The notes under the pieces are model-generated. The model made no database searches. It had not been told where the DNA came from and saw only the letters and a program-made list of their open reading frames with translations. Both the position numbers and the translations under genes were made by a program. Shown here one piece after another: positions 25,309-35,639 of a DNA stretch of 41,903 bases. Each line of letters begins with the position of its first letter. Within the stretch, counting starts at the first letter, position 1. Source of the stretch: Parachlamydiales bacterium (GTDB lineage Bacteria; Chlamydiota; Chlamydiia; Chlamydiales; Rhabdochlamydiaceae); the NCBI GenBank assembly GCA_020053915.1, contig JAGVMG010000010.1, positions 1-41,903 of the forward strand. The letters are read 5' to 3'.

Positions 25309-25452
25309 TTTTGTGGCTGTCGACTGAGCTGACCTCTGCTTTTGAATTTGCTTCGGTATAAAAAAACATGGAGTTAAAAAAAGACAAAAACTAGAATGGC
25401 AAAAAATAGCATCATTAGATCGTCTCTTTGGAGATCAGGAGGAATGAACAAC

Positions 25453-26736
25453 ATGTCAACGTTTTACAAAGCTCTCTGCGCATCACTTTGCGCCTTATCG
25501 ATGACAACAAGTTATGCAGATGCACCAGGCGGGTTGGAAGAGTTTATGCCAGATGCGATGGCAGAACTTACAGCTCCCGCTCTTGCACCCTCTTCATTTA
25601 CAGAGCCGGCATCTGAGATCAGCCGCAAAGAGCCTGCGCCTGTCGTGCAACAAAAAATTGTTGCAAAACCGAGCGCTCCTAAAATCGCAGAAGCTCCGTT
25701 TACAGCTTTCACAGGAAAAGTCAAAGCGCGCAAAGTGCGCATGCGCCTTCAGCCTGACTTAGACAGCCGCATCATTAAAGAACTCAACAAAAACGAACTG
25801 TTAAGCGTTGTCGGCGAAAAGGACGATTTCTGGGCTGTTGAAGCAACAACCGGATTTAAAGCCTACATTTTCCGCAGTTTCGTGCTCGACAATGTTGTCG
25901 AAGGCAACCGCGTGAACGTTCGTCTCGAGCCCCACTTAGAAGCTCCGATTGTCGGCCATTTAAATTCCGGAGACAAAATCACGGATGGCGTCATCTCAGC
26001 TCAAAACAATAAATGGCTCGAAATTCCTCCTCCTGCAGGCACTCGCTTTTATGTTGCGAAAGACTATCTCGAGTATGCTGGCGGTCCTGAAGTTAAGGTC
26101 CAACTCGATAAACGCCGTTTGGCAGTCGAGCAGTTGCTCGATGCGAATTCTCTGCTTTCACAAGCTGAGTTGCGCAAGCCGTTTGAAGAGGTTGATTTTG
26201 ACAGAATTGCCAAAGGGTTAAATAACATCATCGATGACTACGAAGATTTCCCAGAATACGTTGACCAGGCTCAAGAAGCATTGGCAACATTCCAAGAGTC
26301 TTATTTGCAAAAACGGATCGACTATCTCGAGTCTAAAGCTCTTGCTGATGCAGCAGAACAAAAAGCTTCTGGATCCAAAGATAACATCGAAGCGCTAACA
26401 CAAATTAACGACCGGATGAGAATGTGGGAACCGATCGAAGAAGCCCTCTACTCCAGCTGGGCAAACATGAATGACCAGCACAATATCAATCAATTTTATG
26501 ATGATCAAAAGTTAACAGCTTCCTCCATCACAGGAATTATCGAGAGCTACAACTCCCCTGTAAAATCGAAACCTGGTGACTTTATTGTGCGCGACCGCGA
26601 TCTTCCTGTTGCCTATGTCTATAGCACTCACATCAATCTGCAAAATTTAGTCGGCAAAAAAGTCACACTTAACGTGACTCCTCGACCAAATCATAATTTT
26701 GCATTTCCCGCTTATTACGTTCTTGATGTAGAATAA
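25453..26736 (+). CDS. Exported protein with two bacterial SH3 domains
   Basis: A 427-aa secreted or periplasmic protein. A Sec signal peptide is present (MSTFYKALCASLCALSMTTSYA). A Pro/Ala-rich linker follows, then two bacterial SH3 domains: the first at about 82-145 (VRMRLQPDLDSRIIKELNKN, FWAVEATTGFKAYIFRSFV), the second at about 148-210 (VNVRLEPHLEAPIVGHLNSG, FYVAKDYLEY). The remaining 200 residues are helical. SH3b domains usually bind peptidoglycan or cell-wall peptides. The ATG at 25453 is chosen because AGGAGG lies 8 bases before; the ATG at 25444 is too close to that site. It ends before a strong terminator. Confidence 0.85.
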   Translation: MSTFYKALCASLCALSMTTSYADAPGGLEEFMPDAMAELTAPALAPSSFTEPASEISRKEPAPVVQQKIVAKPSAPKIAEAPFTAFTGKVKARKVRMRLQPDLDSRIIKELNKNELLSVVGEKDDFWAVEATTGFKAYIFRSFVLDNVVEGNRVNVRLEPHLEAPIVGHLNSGDKITDGVISAQNNKWLEIPPPAGTRFYVAKDYLEYAGGPEVKVQLDKRRLAVEQLLDANSLLSQAELRKPFEEVDFDRIAKGLNNIIDDYEDFPEYVDQAQEALATFQESYLQKRIDYLESKALADAAEQKASGSKDNIEALTQINDRMRMWEPIEEALYSSWANMNDQHNINQFYDDQKLTASSITGIIESYNSPVKSKPGDFIVRDRDLPVAYVYSTHINLQNLVGKKVTLNVTPRPNHNFAFPAYYVLDVE

Positions 26737-26744
26737 TTCACTTT

Positions 26745-26774
26745 AAAGCGAAGGATCATCCGATCCTTCGCTTT
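26745..26774 (+). terminator. Terminator after the SH3b gene
   Basis: A perfect 13-bp stem (aaagcgaaggatc / gatccttcgcttt, 26745-26757 and 26762-26774) with loop atcc and a short T-rich tail. Confidence 0.8.
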
Positions 26775-26793
26775 GTTATTTCACTCAAGTTTT

Positions 26794-27570
26794 ATGGAAA
26801 TGAAAGAATGGGCAACGCGCATTTTAAGTGCGGACACCCTTGAAGAAAAGCTGTTTTCACCTGACATCCTAACCGATCAAGACCCAGGTCCTGCTCAGTT
26901 CTGGAAGGACCCCTGCCGTCCACCCGGTATGGGCTTTCAACGACACACTCACAAAGAAAAACTTCCCGCTTTTCACGAACACAGAAATCCGGACAAACGC
27001 GCGGTCTGCCTGCATCGCTTCGCAGGCCATGAACTGCTTGCAGTTGAGATCATGGCTCACGCCTTGGTTGCCTTCCCCGACGCTCCCCCTCACTTTCGCA
27101 GAGGCGTTGCAAACACCCTACGTGAGGAACAAGAGCATGTCCGTCTGTATATCGCAAGGATGCAAACATTCGGTCTTAAATTCGGCGACCTTCCTCTTTA
27201 CCGTCATTTTTGGGCGCACATCCCCTTTCTCACCTCCCCCATCCGCTATATCAATGTGATGAGTTTGACCTTTGAAATGGCAAACTTAGACTTTGCTCCT
27301 TTATATGGAAAATCGTTCGCTCGAGTCGGCGATGAAGAATCCGCAAAACTCATGGAACGGATTGTTGAGGATGAGATTAGTCATGTGAGCTTTGGATGGA
27401 ACTGGCTTAAAAAATTGAAACAACCAGAAATTTCTGAATGGGAAGCGTGGAGCCAGGAGCTTCCGCCCCTCATGACACCTGGCAGAGCGCGCGGTTTTAT
27501 TGTGATGGAGGAGAACCGCAGAAAAGCGGGCATTCCCCAAGAGTGGATCGACCACATTAAACAAGCTTAG
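26794..27570 (+). CDS. DUF455 ferritin-like protein
   Basis: A 258-aa member of the DUF455 ferritin-like family, which shares a four-helix di-iron fold with MiaE. Likely iron ligands are in HELLAVE, EEQEH, FEMANLDF and EDEISHVSF, in the order E-ExxH-E-ExxH expected for such carboxylate-bridged centres. The exact reaction is unknown; a hydroxylase or oxidase is typical of the fold. The upstream TTG (26773) lies within the terminator and is rejected. It overlaps the convergent rmuC gene by 4 bp. Confidence 0.88.
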   Translation: MEMKEWATRILSADTLEEKLFSPDILTDQDPGPAQFWKDPCRPPGMGFQRHTHKEKLPAFHEHRNPDKRAVCLHRFAGHELLAVEIMAHALVAFPDAPPHFRRGVANTLREEQEHVRLYIARMQTFGLKFGDLPLYRHFWAHIPFLTSPIRYINVMSLTFEMANLDFAPLYGKSFARVGDEESAKLMERIVEDEISHVSFGWNWLKKLKQPEISEWEAWSQELPPLMTPGRARGFIVMEENRRKAGIPQEWIDHIKQA

Positions 27571-28898
27571 GACTCTTCTGTAGAACCCTGCTCGGCAAGT
27601 TCCGGCGCCTGCAAGAAGCGCGCCGTTTTTTCGACAAGCTCGACAGGTTCAATTTCGAGTGTGGATGAAGCAGCTCCAAGCTCTCTAAATTTGCGCGCTG
27701 TTACCAAAACACGCGTTTCAAGAGATCCTACAGCCTTATTATAGGACTCCACAGCTGTATTTAAGCTGCGCCCCATTTTAGCCCAATGGCTTCCCATGTC
27801 GATCAAACGCTTGTAGAGTTCATGACCGAGCTCATTGACCTGCTCTGCATGGCGAGAAAGGCTCTCTTGCTTCCAGCCGTAAGCCACCGAGCGCAGTAGC
27901 GCAATTAATGTGGTCGGCGTTGCTAAGATCACCCCTTGTTCGACTCCCACTTCAATGAGCGCAGGATCGAATTCTAAAGCGGCACTAAAAAAGGTTTCCG
28001 CAGGAAGAAAAAGAACGACAAATTCAGGAGTAGGCTGAAAGGTTTCCCAATAGGCTTTTCGGCTAAGCATGGTCACATGCGCCCGCACTTGCCGCGCATG
28101 ATCTCTTAGTCGAGCTTCGCGCACTGTTTCATCCGAACACTGGATCGCTTCGAGATACGCTTCCAAAGGCACTTTTGCATCTACAACGACCTGCCGGCCT
28201 CCAGGAAGACGAACGATTAGATCGGGGCGCATCCGTCCAGAATCTCCCATCTCATGCTCTTGCTCAAAAAAATCGCAATGATTGAGCATCCCTGCAAGCT
28301 CGACCACGCGGCGCAGTTGGATCTCTCCCCATCTTCCGCGCGCAAGCGGCATCCGCAACGCTTTCACGAGATTTGCGGTCTCAGAGCGGAGCTGCTTTTC
28401 GTTGTCGATCAAGCTTTTGACTTGTTCTTTGAGCGATTCTTGATCTCCTTTGCGCTCTTTCTCTAATTGACGCATCCCCGTATCTAGTTTCTGCAAGGTC
28501 TCTTTCACAGGATTAAGCAGCTCATGGATCGCCTGATGCTTCTTTTCGAGCTCCCCTTTTGCTCCCTCTTGCGCTTTTTCCAGAGTGGATTTGGCAAGAT
28601 CTAAAAATGTGCGGTTATTGCGCTCTAAAGCCTCTCCGGAAAGGGATTGAAACGTCGTTTTAAGCTGAGCTTCTACTTGAGCTAGAAGCGCTAGTTTTTC
28701 CTGATAGGCCCTTTCATTGAGCTCGAGGGCATGGCATTTGTCTTGAGCTTGGCCCAACAAAGCTTCTAATTTCGGAATCTCTCTATTTTGCTCTTCTAAA
28801 TACTGCTGGCGCAGTAGAGCTCTCTCTAACTTGGCATTTTCCCTCATCCACAGCCACAGACCAATAAGAAGAAGTGCAGCAACACCCAAAATGACCAT
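27567..28898 (-). CDS. rmuC: RmuC family DNA recombination protein
   Basis: A 443-aa RmuC protein. An N-terminal membrane segment (VILGVAALLLIGLWLWM) is followed by a long coiled coil (about 20-180) and the RmuC nuclease-like domain (RGRWGEIQLRRVVELAGM, VDAKVPLEAYLEA, ATPTTLIALLRSVAYGW). RmuC limits rearrangements at inverted repeats and belongs to the restriction-endonuclease-like fold. The start ATG is only 2 bp after the stop of pssA, so the two form an operon. Its presence near several long inverted repeats in this window is a coincidence worth noting, not evidence of a link. Confidence 0.93.
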   Translation of the reverse strand: MVILGVAALLLIGLWLWMRENAKLERALLRQQYLEEQNREIPKLEALLGQAQDKCHALELNERAYQEKLALLAQVEAQLKTTFQSLSGEALERNNRTFLDLAKSTLEKAQEGAKGELEKKHQAIHELLNPVKETLQKLDTGMRQLEKERKGDQESLKEQVKSLIDNEKQLRSETANLVKALRMPLARGRWGEIQLRRVVELAGMLNHCDFFEQEHEMGDSGRMRPDLIVRLPGGRQVVVDAKVPLEAYLEAIQCSDETVREARLRDHARQVRAHVTMLSRKAYWETFQPTPEFVVLFLPAETFFSAALEFDPALIEVGVEQGVILATPTTLIALLRSVAYGWKQESLSRHAEQVNELGHELYKRLIDMGSHWAKMGRSLNTAVESYNKAVGSLETRVLVTARKFRELGAASSTLEIEPVELVEKTARFLQAPELAEQGSTEES

Positions 28899-28900
28899 GG

Positions 28901-29740
28901 TTAATTGTCCTCTTCCTCTTCTTCTGGCTCATAATCTTCGAGCGTCTTCGATTTTTTGCCAGCAATGAGGCGAATGATCGAAAGGGTCCAGCCAATAATT
29001 AGATAAAACCAAGAAGCCACTGCGAGCATGATCGGGAAGTAATAGAGAATGCCGTAGAGAAAAAAGATCGCGATAATGACGGTGACAAAGACGAGCTGAA
29101 AAGAGGGTACACGGAAGTGGAGAGCCTTAGAGCTGGGAAACTTCCAGCGACTCACCATGAAATACCCAATGATGATCATCAAACACGTCAATACGATCGC
29201 ACGCGTATCCTCATGGATCGGGATCATGTTCTCTCCAAATGGAGAGAACAGGAATAATGTCGCAGAAACCGCAGCGAGAGCCCCCGCTGGAATCGGCAAA
29301 CCGGTGAAGTGTTTATTCGAAGGAGTCCCTAAAGCAGCCGCTTTTTTCGCTTCGGTTGCTTTCACATTAAAGCGCACAAGACGCAAGACGCCGCAAATAG
29401 AAAAGAGCATAGCGCCCACAACAGCAAAAAACGAAAGCCCTGTTCCTTGCTCTAAGGACAGGCTTTTTAAAAATAGCACAGCTGGCGCCACGCCAAAAGA
29501 GACCGCATCGGCAAGCGAGTCGAACATAAATCCAAATTCGCTCTCCGCATGAATCGCGCGAGCAACGGCACCATCGAGAAGATCGGCAAAAGCCGCGACG
29601 AGCAGCAATAATGCGGACGTATTCAATAGATGAAACGTCCCAGCGCCTGGCTCGACCATATTCACTTTGAAAATCACAAAAAGTCCGCACGCTAACGAAA
29701 AAGCTGTCAAAATATTGGGAACGAGATAAACTTGTCGCAT
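28901..29740 (-). CDS. pssA: CDP-diacylglycerol-serine O-phosphatidyltransferase
   Basis: A 279-aa membrane enzyme making phosphatidylserine, the precursor of phosphatidylethanolamine. The CDP-alcohol phosphatidyltransferase signature D-G-x2-A-R-x8-G-x3-D-x3-D is complete: D56, G57, A60, R61, G70, D74 and D78. About eight membrane helices follow the usual layout. The tail is acidic (DYEPEEEEEDN). The ATG at 29740 has GAGG about 8 bases upstream. It is the first gene of the pssA-rmuC operon and diverges from nrdA. Confidence 0.95.
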   Translation of the reverse strand: MRQVYLVPNILTAFSLACGLFVIFKVNMVEPGAGTFHLLNTSALLLLVAAFADLLDGAVARAIHAESEFGFMFDSLADAVSFGVAPAVLFLKSLSLEQGTGLSFFAVVGAMLFSICGVLRLVRFNVKATEAKKAAALGTPSNKHFTGLPIPAGALAAVSATLFLFSPFGENMIPIHEDTRAIVLTCLMIIIGYFMVSRWKFPSSKALHFRVPSFQLVFVTVIIAIFFLYGILYYFPIMLAVASWFYLIIGWTLSIIRLIAGKKSKTLEDYEPEEEEEDN

Positions 29741-29912
29741 GTGTTACACCTCAATTAATCCGATTTTCGCAAATCGGGGGGATTTTTCATACCGAATTTT
29801 TAGACGCGACTCCACTCAAATTTACAGAATCTTAAAAATCGAAAAATCCTAATCGACTCATCTTTTGAATGTTGGATTGCAGCGCGATCTTTTTTTTGGC
29901 ACTTCATTTTTT

Positions 29913-29979
29913 TTGGTAGACTTTTAGCGCAAAGCTACTATATATGGTGTATATACAATTAAAGCACTACTAGATGTGG
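29913..29979 (+). promoter_or_regulatory. nrdA promoter with candidate NrdR boxes
   Basis: A possible promoter is TTGGTA (29913-29918), a 17-base spacer and TACTAT (29936-29941). A 16-mer at 29935-29950 (ctactatatatggtgt) matches the NrdR box ACACTATATATAGTGT at 13 of 16 positions. A second, weaker site at 29964-29979 matches 8 of 16 but keeps the CACTA...GTG ends. The start-to-start distance is 29 bp, near three helical turns. The first box would overlap the -10 element, fitting repression by NrdR when dATP is high. The second box is uncertain. Confidence 0.6.
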
Positions 29980-29992
29980 TAAGGACAGGAAT

Positions 29993-32900
29993 ATGGGACG
30001 TAAATCGATGACGCCTGAGCAAGAAGCACTTGCAAGTTCAATTCAGAAAATCAACCCTTCTCTTTCTTCTGCGGATATCGCTTCCGCAATCAAAGAAGGA
30101 AAGGATAAAATGCAAAAGTTCACCGTTGTGAAACGCAACGGCGCACTCATGCCGTTCCGTCGCGATCGAATCCATCGCGCACTCGAGCTCGCTTTCCGCG
30201 ACACAAAAAAAATTGCGAAAGACATTCCCCTATCCACCGAAGTCAGCGAGACGGTCGAACAAGTGACCGATCTTGTCATCGATCATCTCTACACCTTTGC
30301 CTCTAAAGGCGCTTCTCTTACCGTCGAAGGAATTCAAGATCAGGTCGAAGTTGTCCTGATGAAAGCAGGCCACCACGACGTAGCGCGCGACTATATCATC
30401 TACCGCGATCAACATAAGGCGCTCCGCGATGACTCCCCTCAAAACCTGAAAGTCGTGCGTGAAGATGGCGTAATCGTCCGCTTTAATATTATGAAAATCG
30501 CCTCTTCTATTGAAGACGCATTCCGCAGAAACCGCAATCTCGACGGCCCAGCCACTGCCGATATCATTGAATCTGTGAATATCCTGACACAAAAAGTAGT
30601 GGCTCGTGCTTCAGCTCTTGTAAAAGCAGGACATCCTCTGCATGTCCATTTAATCCAAGACGAGATCGAACAGCAACTCATGCGAGAAGGGTATTTTAAC
30701 GTCGCCAAAGACTTTATCCTCAACCGCGCCCAGCTCTCCCCTTCCTCATCAGAACAACTCTCTCTTCCCCTCGAAGAAAAAGAAGTGCGCCTCTTCCACA
30801 TTATCGATGCTGGGGGAACAGCGGGAACCATTACAGAAACACAACTGCGCAGCAGGTTCACCTACGCATGCCGTGGCCTAGAAGACCTCACCAAATCAGA
30901 AGAGCTTCTAGAAAATAGCGTGACAAATTTCTATGAAGGGATCAAAGAAACAGAGGTTGATCAAGCAGTTCTCATGGCAGCGCGCGCTAAAATCGAGTTT
31001 GAGCCCGCTTATGCAAAAGTCGCAGGGCGTCTGCTTCTCGATATTTTGTACCGCGAGACGATGGGCATTTCCGCTTTCGATCCGTCTCTTGATACCGCTC
31101 ATCGCGATTATTTTAAGAGCTATCTGAAACTCGCCATTTCCATCCACCGCGTTCATCCCGATTTAGCAACATTCGATCTAGATAAACTAGGGCGTGCAAT
31201 GCAACTGCAGCGCGATGATAAATTCGAATACTTAGGGTTACAAACACTCTACGACCGCTACTTTATCCATAATAATGGACGTAGATTAGAAACCCCGCAA
31301 ATCTTCTGGATGCGCGTCGCGATGGGACTTGCGCTCATCGAAAAAGAGAATAAGAACGAACGCGCCATCGAATTCTACAACATCCTATCGAAGTTCCTCT
31401 TCGTCTCCAGTACACCGACCTTGTTTAACTCAGGGACAATGCATCCGCAGCTAAGCTCTTGCTATCTGTCCACCATTATGGATGACCTCAGCCACATCTT
31501 TAAAGTGGTCTCTGATGATGCGCAGCTCTCCAAGTGGGCAGGCGGACTGGGCAACGACTGGACAAACGTCCGTGCTACCGGCGCTCAGATCAAAGGGACC
31601 AACGGTAAAAGCCAAGGCGTCATCCCCTTCCTCAAAGTCGCCAATGACACCGCCGTTGCTGTGAATCAATGCTTTGCCCCTGATACCTTAATCTATACAG
31701 CACAGGGAACCAAGCCCATTTCCGACGTTAAAGTCGGAGATCTCGTGCTAGGCGTCAGCGGAACGTATCGCGAAGTCACTGACCAAATGACCTATAATCA
31801 ACGCGATCCAATGGTTTCTCTCACGTTAAAACACGCACTCGCTCCCGTTTCCGTAACCTCAGGACACCCCTTCTATGCCGTCCAAGGTGTTCCCTTAGAG
31901 CAAACTGAAGAGCGCACGATGCAGTGGTTAGAAAAAGGAAAAGTTCAATGTGCATGGATCGATGCCGGAAAACTGCAAAGAGGCGACTATATCGCCCAGA
32001 CTGTACCTAAAGAGATCATCGCAGTCGCTGATTTTGATGAAGAAGATGCACGCCTCTACGGAATTCTCCTCGGAGATGGCCATCTTTCCAAAGAAGGCTC
32101 CCAATGGGGAGTCTCTGGCAATCCCCAATCAGATGAGCACCTCGAATTTGTCCGCACTTACTTAACCGCTCGCGGAATCCATTTTTGGGAAACACAAAGA
32201 GGCGATCGCTACCTACAAATCCATTGGGCTGCAGGAAGAGGCGTTGTCCGCGATGCTACCACGGGATGTTTTGTCAGTGGCGGTGCACCAACCCTCCCCT
32301 TTGATCACGCAGATCTTTACGACGCTCAAAAACGCAAACATATCTCCCCTCGTCTCTCCCACCTCCCCCGTCCCCAAACGCTCGCGATCGTGAGAGGACT
32401 TCTCGAGACCGATGGAAATGTTTCCCGCGGTAAAGAGATTACCTTTACCAATACATCCCAACCTTTAGTGGATGGCTTGCGCTACCAAATGCTCCGACTC
32501 GGAGTTCCCACAGCAGGCAAATTCCGTGTGCGCAACAACGACCACACAGGCCGCCGCTCTGACGGATCCCTTATAGAGTTCAAAGGTGAAACAAAATGCT
32601 ACGATCTGCGGATCCCAGCAATCCCAGAGCTCGCAGAACAAATCGGCTGTAAGCCTCTCACCAAACGAAACTGGCTCACATTCAACGGGAATATCTTCAC
32701 GCGCATTAAAAAGACAGAATCGATCGATGTTCTCCCCTTTGTTTGTGATCTGAAAGTCGACGGCGATGAGTCCTACATGACAACAGCCGGCCTTGCCCAT
32801 AACGGAGGAAAACGCAAAGGAGCGATGTGTGCTTATCTCGAAACCTGGCACCTCGACATCGAAGACTTCCTTGAGCTACGCAAAAACACCGGCGATGAAA

Positions 32901-34384
32901 GACGCCGTACCCACGACATGAACACCTCTAACTGGATCCCCGATCTGTTTATGAAGCGCGTCTCTGCCAACGAGATGTGGACCCTCTTTAGCCCGAGTGA
33001 CACCCCTGATCTGCATGACCTCTATGGTTCAGCGTTTGAAAAACGGTATGCTGAATATGAGAACATGGTCGAAACAGGACAGCTCAAGCTCCACAAAAAA
33101 GTGGAAGCGCTTCAGCTTTGGCGCAGAATGCTCAGCATGCTCTTTGAAACAGGGCACCCTTGGATCACTTTTAAAGATCCGTCGAACATCCGCTCCCCGC
33201 AAGACCACAAGGGCGTTGTCCATAGTTCTAACCTCTGCACAGAGATCTTACTCAACACCTCTGAAGAAGAGACCGCTGTATGTAACTTAGGCTCGATCAA
33301 CTTACCTGAGCACATGACTGAAAACGGGCTCGATCAAGAGAAACTAGCCTCGACGATCCGCACCGCCGTTCGGATGCTCGATAACGTGATCGACATCAAC
33401 TTCTATCCGATTGCAGAAGCGCGCACCGCTAACTTGCGCCATCGCCCAATCGGCATGGGAATGATGGGATTCCAAGATGCTCTTTATATGCAGAACATCA
33501 GTTATGCAAGCCACGAGGCGGTTAAATTCGCAGACACCAGTATGGAAATGATCTCTTACTATGCGATCTTAGCCTCCAGCGAGCTCGCTCAAGAGCGCGG
33601 CACCTACGAGACCTACAAAGGTTCTAAATGGGACCGCGGACTGTTACCCATCGACACAATCGCACTCCTCGGCAAAGAAAGAGGCGGTCATCTCGAAATG
33701 GATCAAAGCGCTAGTCTCGATTGGGAGCCCGTGCGCGCTTCGATCAAAAAATACGGGATGCGCAACAGCAACACTATGGCAATCGCTCCAACGGCTACGA
33801 TTTCGAACATCACCGGGATCACCCAGTCGATCGAGCCGATGTACAAACACCTGTTTGTGAAATCGAACCTCTCAGGAGAGTTTACGATCCCCAATACCTA
33901 CCTCGTCAGCCGTTTAAAAACACTCGGCCTCTGGGATCACCACATGCTCGACGATTTGAAATATTTCGATGGATCAATCACTGAAATCGAAAGAATCCCT
34001 GACGATGTTAAACAAGTCTTCCTCACGGCATTTGAGATCGAACCTGATTGGCTCATCGAATGCGCAAGCAGAAGACAAAAATGGATCGACATGGGACAAT
34101 CCTTGAACCTCTATCTCGCTGAGCCCAGCGGGAAGAAACTCCACCAGATGTACCTCTTTGCGTGGCAAAAAGGATTGAAAACGACCTATTACTTGCGCTC
34201 ATTAGGAGCAACACAAATTGAAAAGTCCACCACAGATATCAACAAACGAGGCTTGCAGCCGCGCTGGATGAAGAATAAATCCGCCTCCAGCAACGTCCAA
34301 GTCGATCGAGAAGATACTGCGGCACCTAAAAAAGACAAACCGATCGTCTGTAATTTAGAAGAAGGCTGCGAGAGCTGCCAATAA
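29993..34384 (+). CDS. nrdA: Ribonucleotide reductase large subunit with an intein
   Basis: A 1463-aa precursor. Removing the 378-aa intein (residues 560-937) leaves a 1085-aa class I large subunit, close to the long chlamydial NrdA. It has two ATP-cone domains (about 42-137 and 150-250) that bind ATP/dATP for allosteric control. Active-site residues in precursor numbering are C490 (SSCYLST), N1080-C1082-E1084 (NLCTE) and C1097 (AVCNLGSIN). The radical-path pair YY is in TTYYLR, and the shuttle cysteines end the protein (CESCQ). It reduces ribonucleotides to deoxyribonucleotides with NrdB, encoded 58 bp downstream. The ATG at 29993 has AAGGA before it. Catalysis requires the glycine loop interrupted by the intein, so splicing should be essential. 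Confidence 0.97.
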   Translation: MGRKSMTPEQEALASSIQKINPSLSSADIASAIKEGKDKMQKFTVVKRNGALMPFRRDRIHRALELAFRDTKKIAKDIPLSTEVSETVEQVTDLVIDHLYTFASKGASLTVEGIQDQVEVVLMKAGHHDVARDYIIYRDQHKALRDDSPQNLKVVREDGVIVRFNIMKIASSIEDAFRRNRNLDGPATADIIESVNILTQKVVARASALVKAGHPLHVHLIQDEIEQQLMREGYFNVAKDFILNRAQLSPSSSEQLSLPLEEKEVRLFHIIDAGGTAGTITETQLRSRFTYACRGLEDLTKSEELLENSVTNFYEGIKETEVDQAVLMAARAKIEFEPAYAKVAGRLLLDILYRETMGISAFDPSLDTAHRDYFKSYLKLAISIHRVHPDLATFDLDKLGRAMQLQRDDKFEYLGLQTLYDRYFIHNNGRRLETPQIFWMRVAMGLALIEKENKNERAIEFYNILSKFLFVSSTPTLFNSGTMHPQLSSCYLSTIMDDLSHIFKVVSDDAQLSKWAGGLGNDWTNVRATGAQIKGTNGKSQGVIPFLKVANDTAVAVNQCFAPDTLIYTAQGTKPISDVKVGDLVLGVSGTYREVTDQMTYNQRDPMVSLTLKHALAPVSVTSGHPFYAVQGVPLEQTEERTMQWLEKGKVQCAWIDAGKLQRGDYIAQTVPKEIIAVADFDEEDARLYGILLGDGHLSKEGSQWGVSGNPQSDEHLEFVRTYLTARGIHFWETQRGDRYLQIHWAAGRGVVRDATTGCFVSGGAPTLPFDHADLYDAQKRKHISPRLSHLPRPQTLAIVRGLLETDGNVSRGKEITFTNTSQPLVDGLRYQMLRLGVPTAGKFRVRNNDHTGRRSDGSLIEFKGETKCYDLRIPAIPELAEQIGCKPLTKRNWLTFNGNIFTRIKKTESIDVLPFVCDLKVDGDESYMTTAGLAHNGGKRKGAMCAYLETWHLDIEDFLELRKNTGDERRRTHDMNTSNWIPDLFMKRVSANEMWTLFSPSDTPDLHDLYGSAFEKRYAEYENMVETGQLKLHKKVEALQLWRRMLSMLFETGHPWITFKDPSNIRSPQDHKGVVHSSNLCTEILLNTSEEETAVCNLGSINLPEHMTENGLDQEKLASTIRTAVRMLDNVIDINFYPIAEARTANLRHRPIGMGMMGFQDALYMQNISYASHEAVKFADTSMEMISYYAILASSELAQERGTYETYKGSKWDRGLLPIDTIALLGKERGGHLEMDQSASLDWEPVRASIKKYGMRNSNTMAIAPTATISNITGITQSIEPMYKHLFVKSNLSGEFTIPNTYLVSRLKTLGLWDHHMLDDLKYFDGSITEIERIPDDVKQVFLTAFEIEPDWLIECASRRQKWIDMGQSLNLYLAEPSGKKLHQMYLFAWQKGLKTTYYLRSLGATQIEKSTTDINKRGLQPRWMKNKSASSNVQVDREDTAAPKKDKPIVCNLEEGCESCQ
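31670..32803 (+). other. In-frame intein with LAGLIDADG endonuclease, +1 residue is Gly
   Basis: A 378-aa intein inserted between Gln559 and Gly938 of NrdA. Splicing blocks are clear: C1 in [13 protein letters not shown], block B TSGH at 63-66, and the C-terminal VCDLKV...GLAHN with H377-N378. A LAGLIDADG homing endonuclease has both dodecapeptides: [11 protein letters not shown] (129-139, D136) and [12 protein letters not shown] (239-250, D248). The downstream extein begins GGKRKGA, so the +1 residue is Gly, not the Cys, Ser or Thr needed for standard branch formation. Uninterrupted homologues read NQGGKRKG, so no nucleophile is lost nearby. Splicing would need a non-standard route as described for bacterial intein-like domains. 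Confidence 0.93.
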
Positions 34385-34392
34385 TCAAACGG

Positions 34393-34418
34393 GACCGCCC
34401 ATCCATGTGCGGGCGGTC
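34393..34418 (+). other. Hairpin between nrdA and nrdB
   Basis: gaccgccc (34393-34400) pairs with gggcggtc (34411-34418). No T-run follows, so it is more likely an mRNA stability or processing element within the nrdAB operon than a terminator. Confidence 0.6.
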
Positions 34419-34442
34419 TCAACAAATAAAAAGGGGAAGATC

Positions 34443-35516
34443 ATGCTTGAATTTGAAGAAACAGAGGGCAATGTTGCCACAGAGCAAAAAGAAACTCCAG
34501 CAGCCCAGCGTGTTAATGTCAGCCAAAAGCGGCTCATCAACTGCAGCAAAGTCGATGTCAACCAGCTCATGCCCTTGAAATACAAATGGGCCTGGGAACA
34601 CTACCTCAACGGATGCGCCAACCATTGGATGCCCACAGAGGTGCCCATGGGCAAAGACATCGAGCTCTGGAAGTCGGATGTTTTAAGCGTCGATGAAAAA
34701 CGGGTCATCATGCGCAACCTAGGCTTCTTTAGCACCGCAGAGAGCCTCGTTGGCAACAACATCGTCCTTGCGATCTTCAAACATGTCACAAACCCCGAAG
34801 TGCGCCAATATCTCCTCCGTCAAGCATTTGAAGAGGCGATCCATACCCACACATTCCTCTACATCGTCGAGTCCCTCACCTTAGACCAAGGGGAGATCTT
34901 CAACATGTACAATGAGATCCCTGCAATCCAAGATAAAGATCAGTTCGAGATGCAGCTCACCGCAGATGTGCTCGATTCCAATTTCACCACAGAAACCCAA
35001 GAAGGTGCGCAGAAATTCCTCGAGAACCTGATCGGGTACTACATCATCATGGAAGGAATTTTCTTCTACAGCGGATTTGTCATGATCCTCTCCTTCCACC
35101 GCCAAAACAAGATGACAGGAATCGGCGAGCAGTTCCAATACATCCTGCGCGATGAGACGATCCACCTCAACTTTGGCATCGACCTCATCAACGGCATCAA
35201 AGAGGAGAACCCCAACCTCTGGACACCCGAATTCCAAAACAAGATCATCGAAAAGATCAAAACAGCCGTCGAACTCGAAGTGCGCTACGCTCAAGATTGC
35301 CTCCCCAAAGGGATCTTAGGACTCACAGCTCCGATGTTCCGCGACTACGTCCAGTACATCGCCGACAGAAGACTCGAGCGCATCGGCCTAAAAGCCATTT
35401 ACCGCTCGAAAAACCCATTCCCTTGGATGAGCGAAACCATCGACCTCGGCAAAGAGAAGAACTTCTTCGAAACTCGAGTGACCGAGTACCAGTCCTCCTC
35501 TAACCTCACTTGGTAG
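34443..35516 (+). CDS. nrdB: Class Ic ribonucleotide reductase small subunit
   Basis: A 357-aa R2 subunit. Metal ligands are E100, E131, H134, E204, E238 and H241. The position of the radical tyrosine is Phe138 (EAIHTHTF), as in Chlamydia trachomatis R2 (F127), and the first ligand is Glu where most R2 proteins have Asp. This is the class Ic signature: a manganese-iron cofactor replaces the tyrosyl radical, giving resistance to host reactive nitrogen and oxygen. The C-terminal tail needed for NrdA docking is present (ends SSSNLTW). The ATG at 34443 follows GGGGA; the longer GTG start at 34407 lies in the intergenic hairpin. Confidence 0.97.
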   Translation: MLEFEETEGNVATEQKETPAAQRVNVSQKRLINCSKVDVNQLMPLKYKWAWEHYLNGCANHWMPTEVPMGKDIELWKSDVLSVDEKRVIMRNLGFFSTAESLVGNNIVLAIFKHVTNPEVRQYLLRQAFEEAIHTHTFLYIVESLTLDQGEIFNMYNEIPAIQDKDQFEMQLTADVLDSNFTTETQEGAQKFLENLIGYYIIMEGIFFYSGFVMILSFHRQNKMTGIGEQFQYILRDETIHLNFGIDLINGIKEENPNLWTPEFQNKIIEKIKTAVELEVRYAQDCLPKGILGLTAPMFRDYVQYIADRRLERIGLKAIYRSKNPFPWMSETIDLGKEKNFFETRVTEYQSSSNLTW

Positions 35517-35530
35517 ACTTACCTCATGAA

Positions 35531-35554
35531 CCCGGTAGCAAAACTGCTACCGGG
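35531..35554 (+). terminator. Terminator after nrdB
   Basis: A 10-bp stem cccggtagca / tgctaccggg with loop aaac, 14 bp after the stop. The T-run is weak. Confidence 0.75.
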
Positions 35555-35639
35555 CTCATTTACATCTTTCAGGCATTTTTGCAGCACTTTACAAAAAATC
35601 TTTCTCCGTGAAATAAAAAAACAGACACTTTGCAAGTGA

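Noticed and set aside
26773-26793. TTG start for the DUF455 gene
   Set aside because: It sits within the terminator of the preceding gene.
34393-34418. Terminator between nrdA and nrdB
   Set aside because: No T-run follows the stem, and the two genes are expected to be co-expressed.
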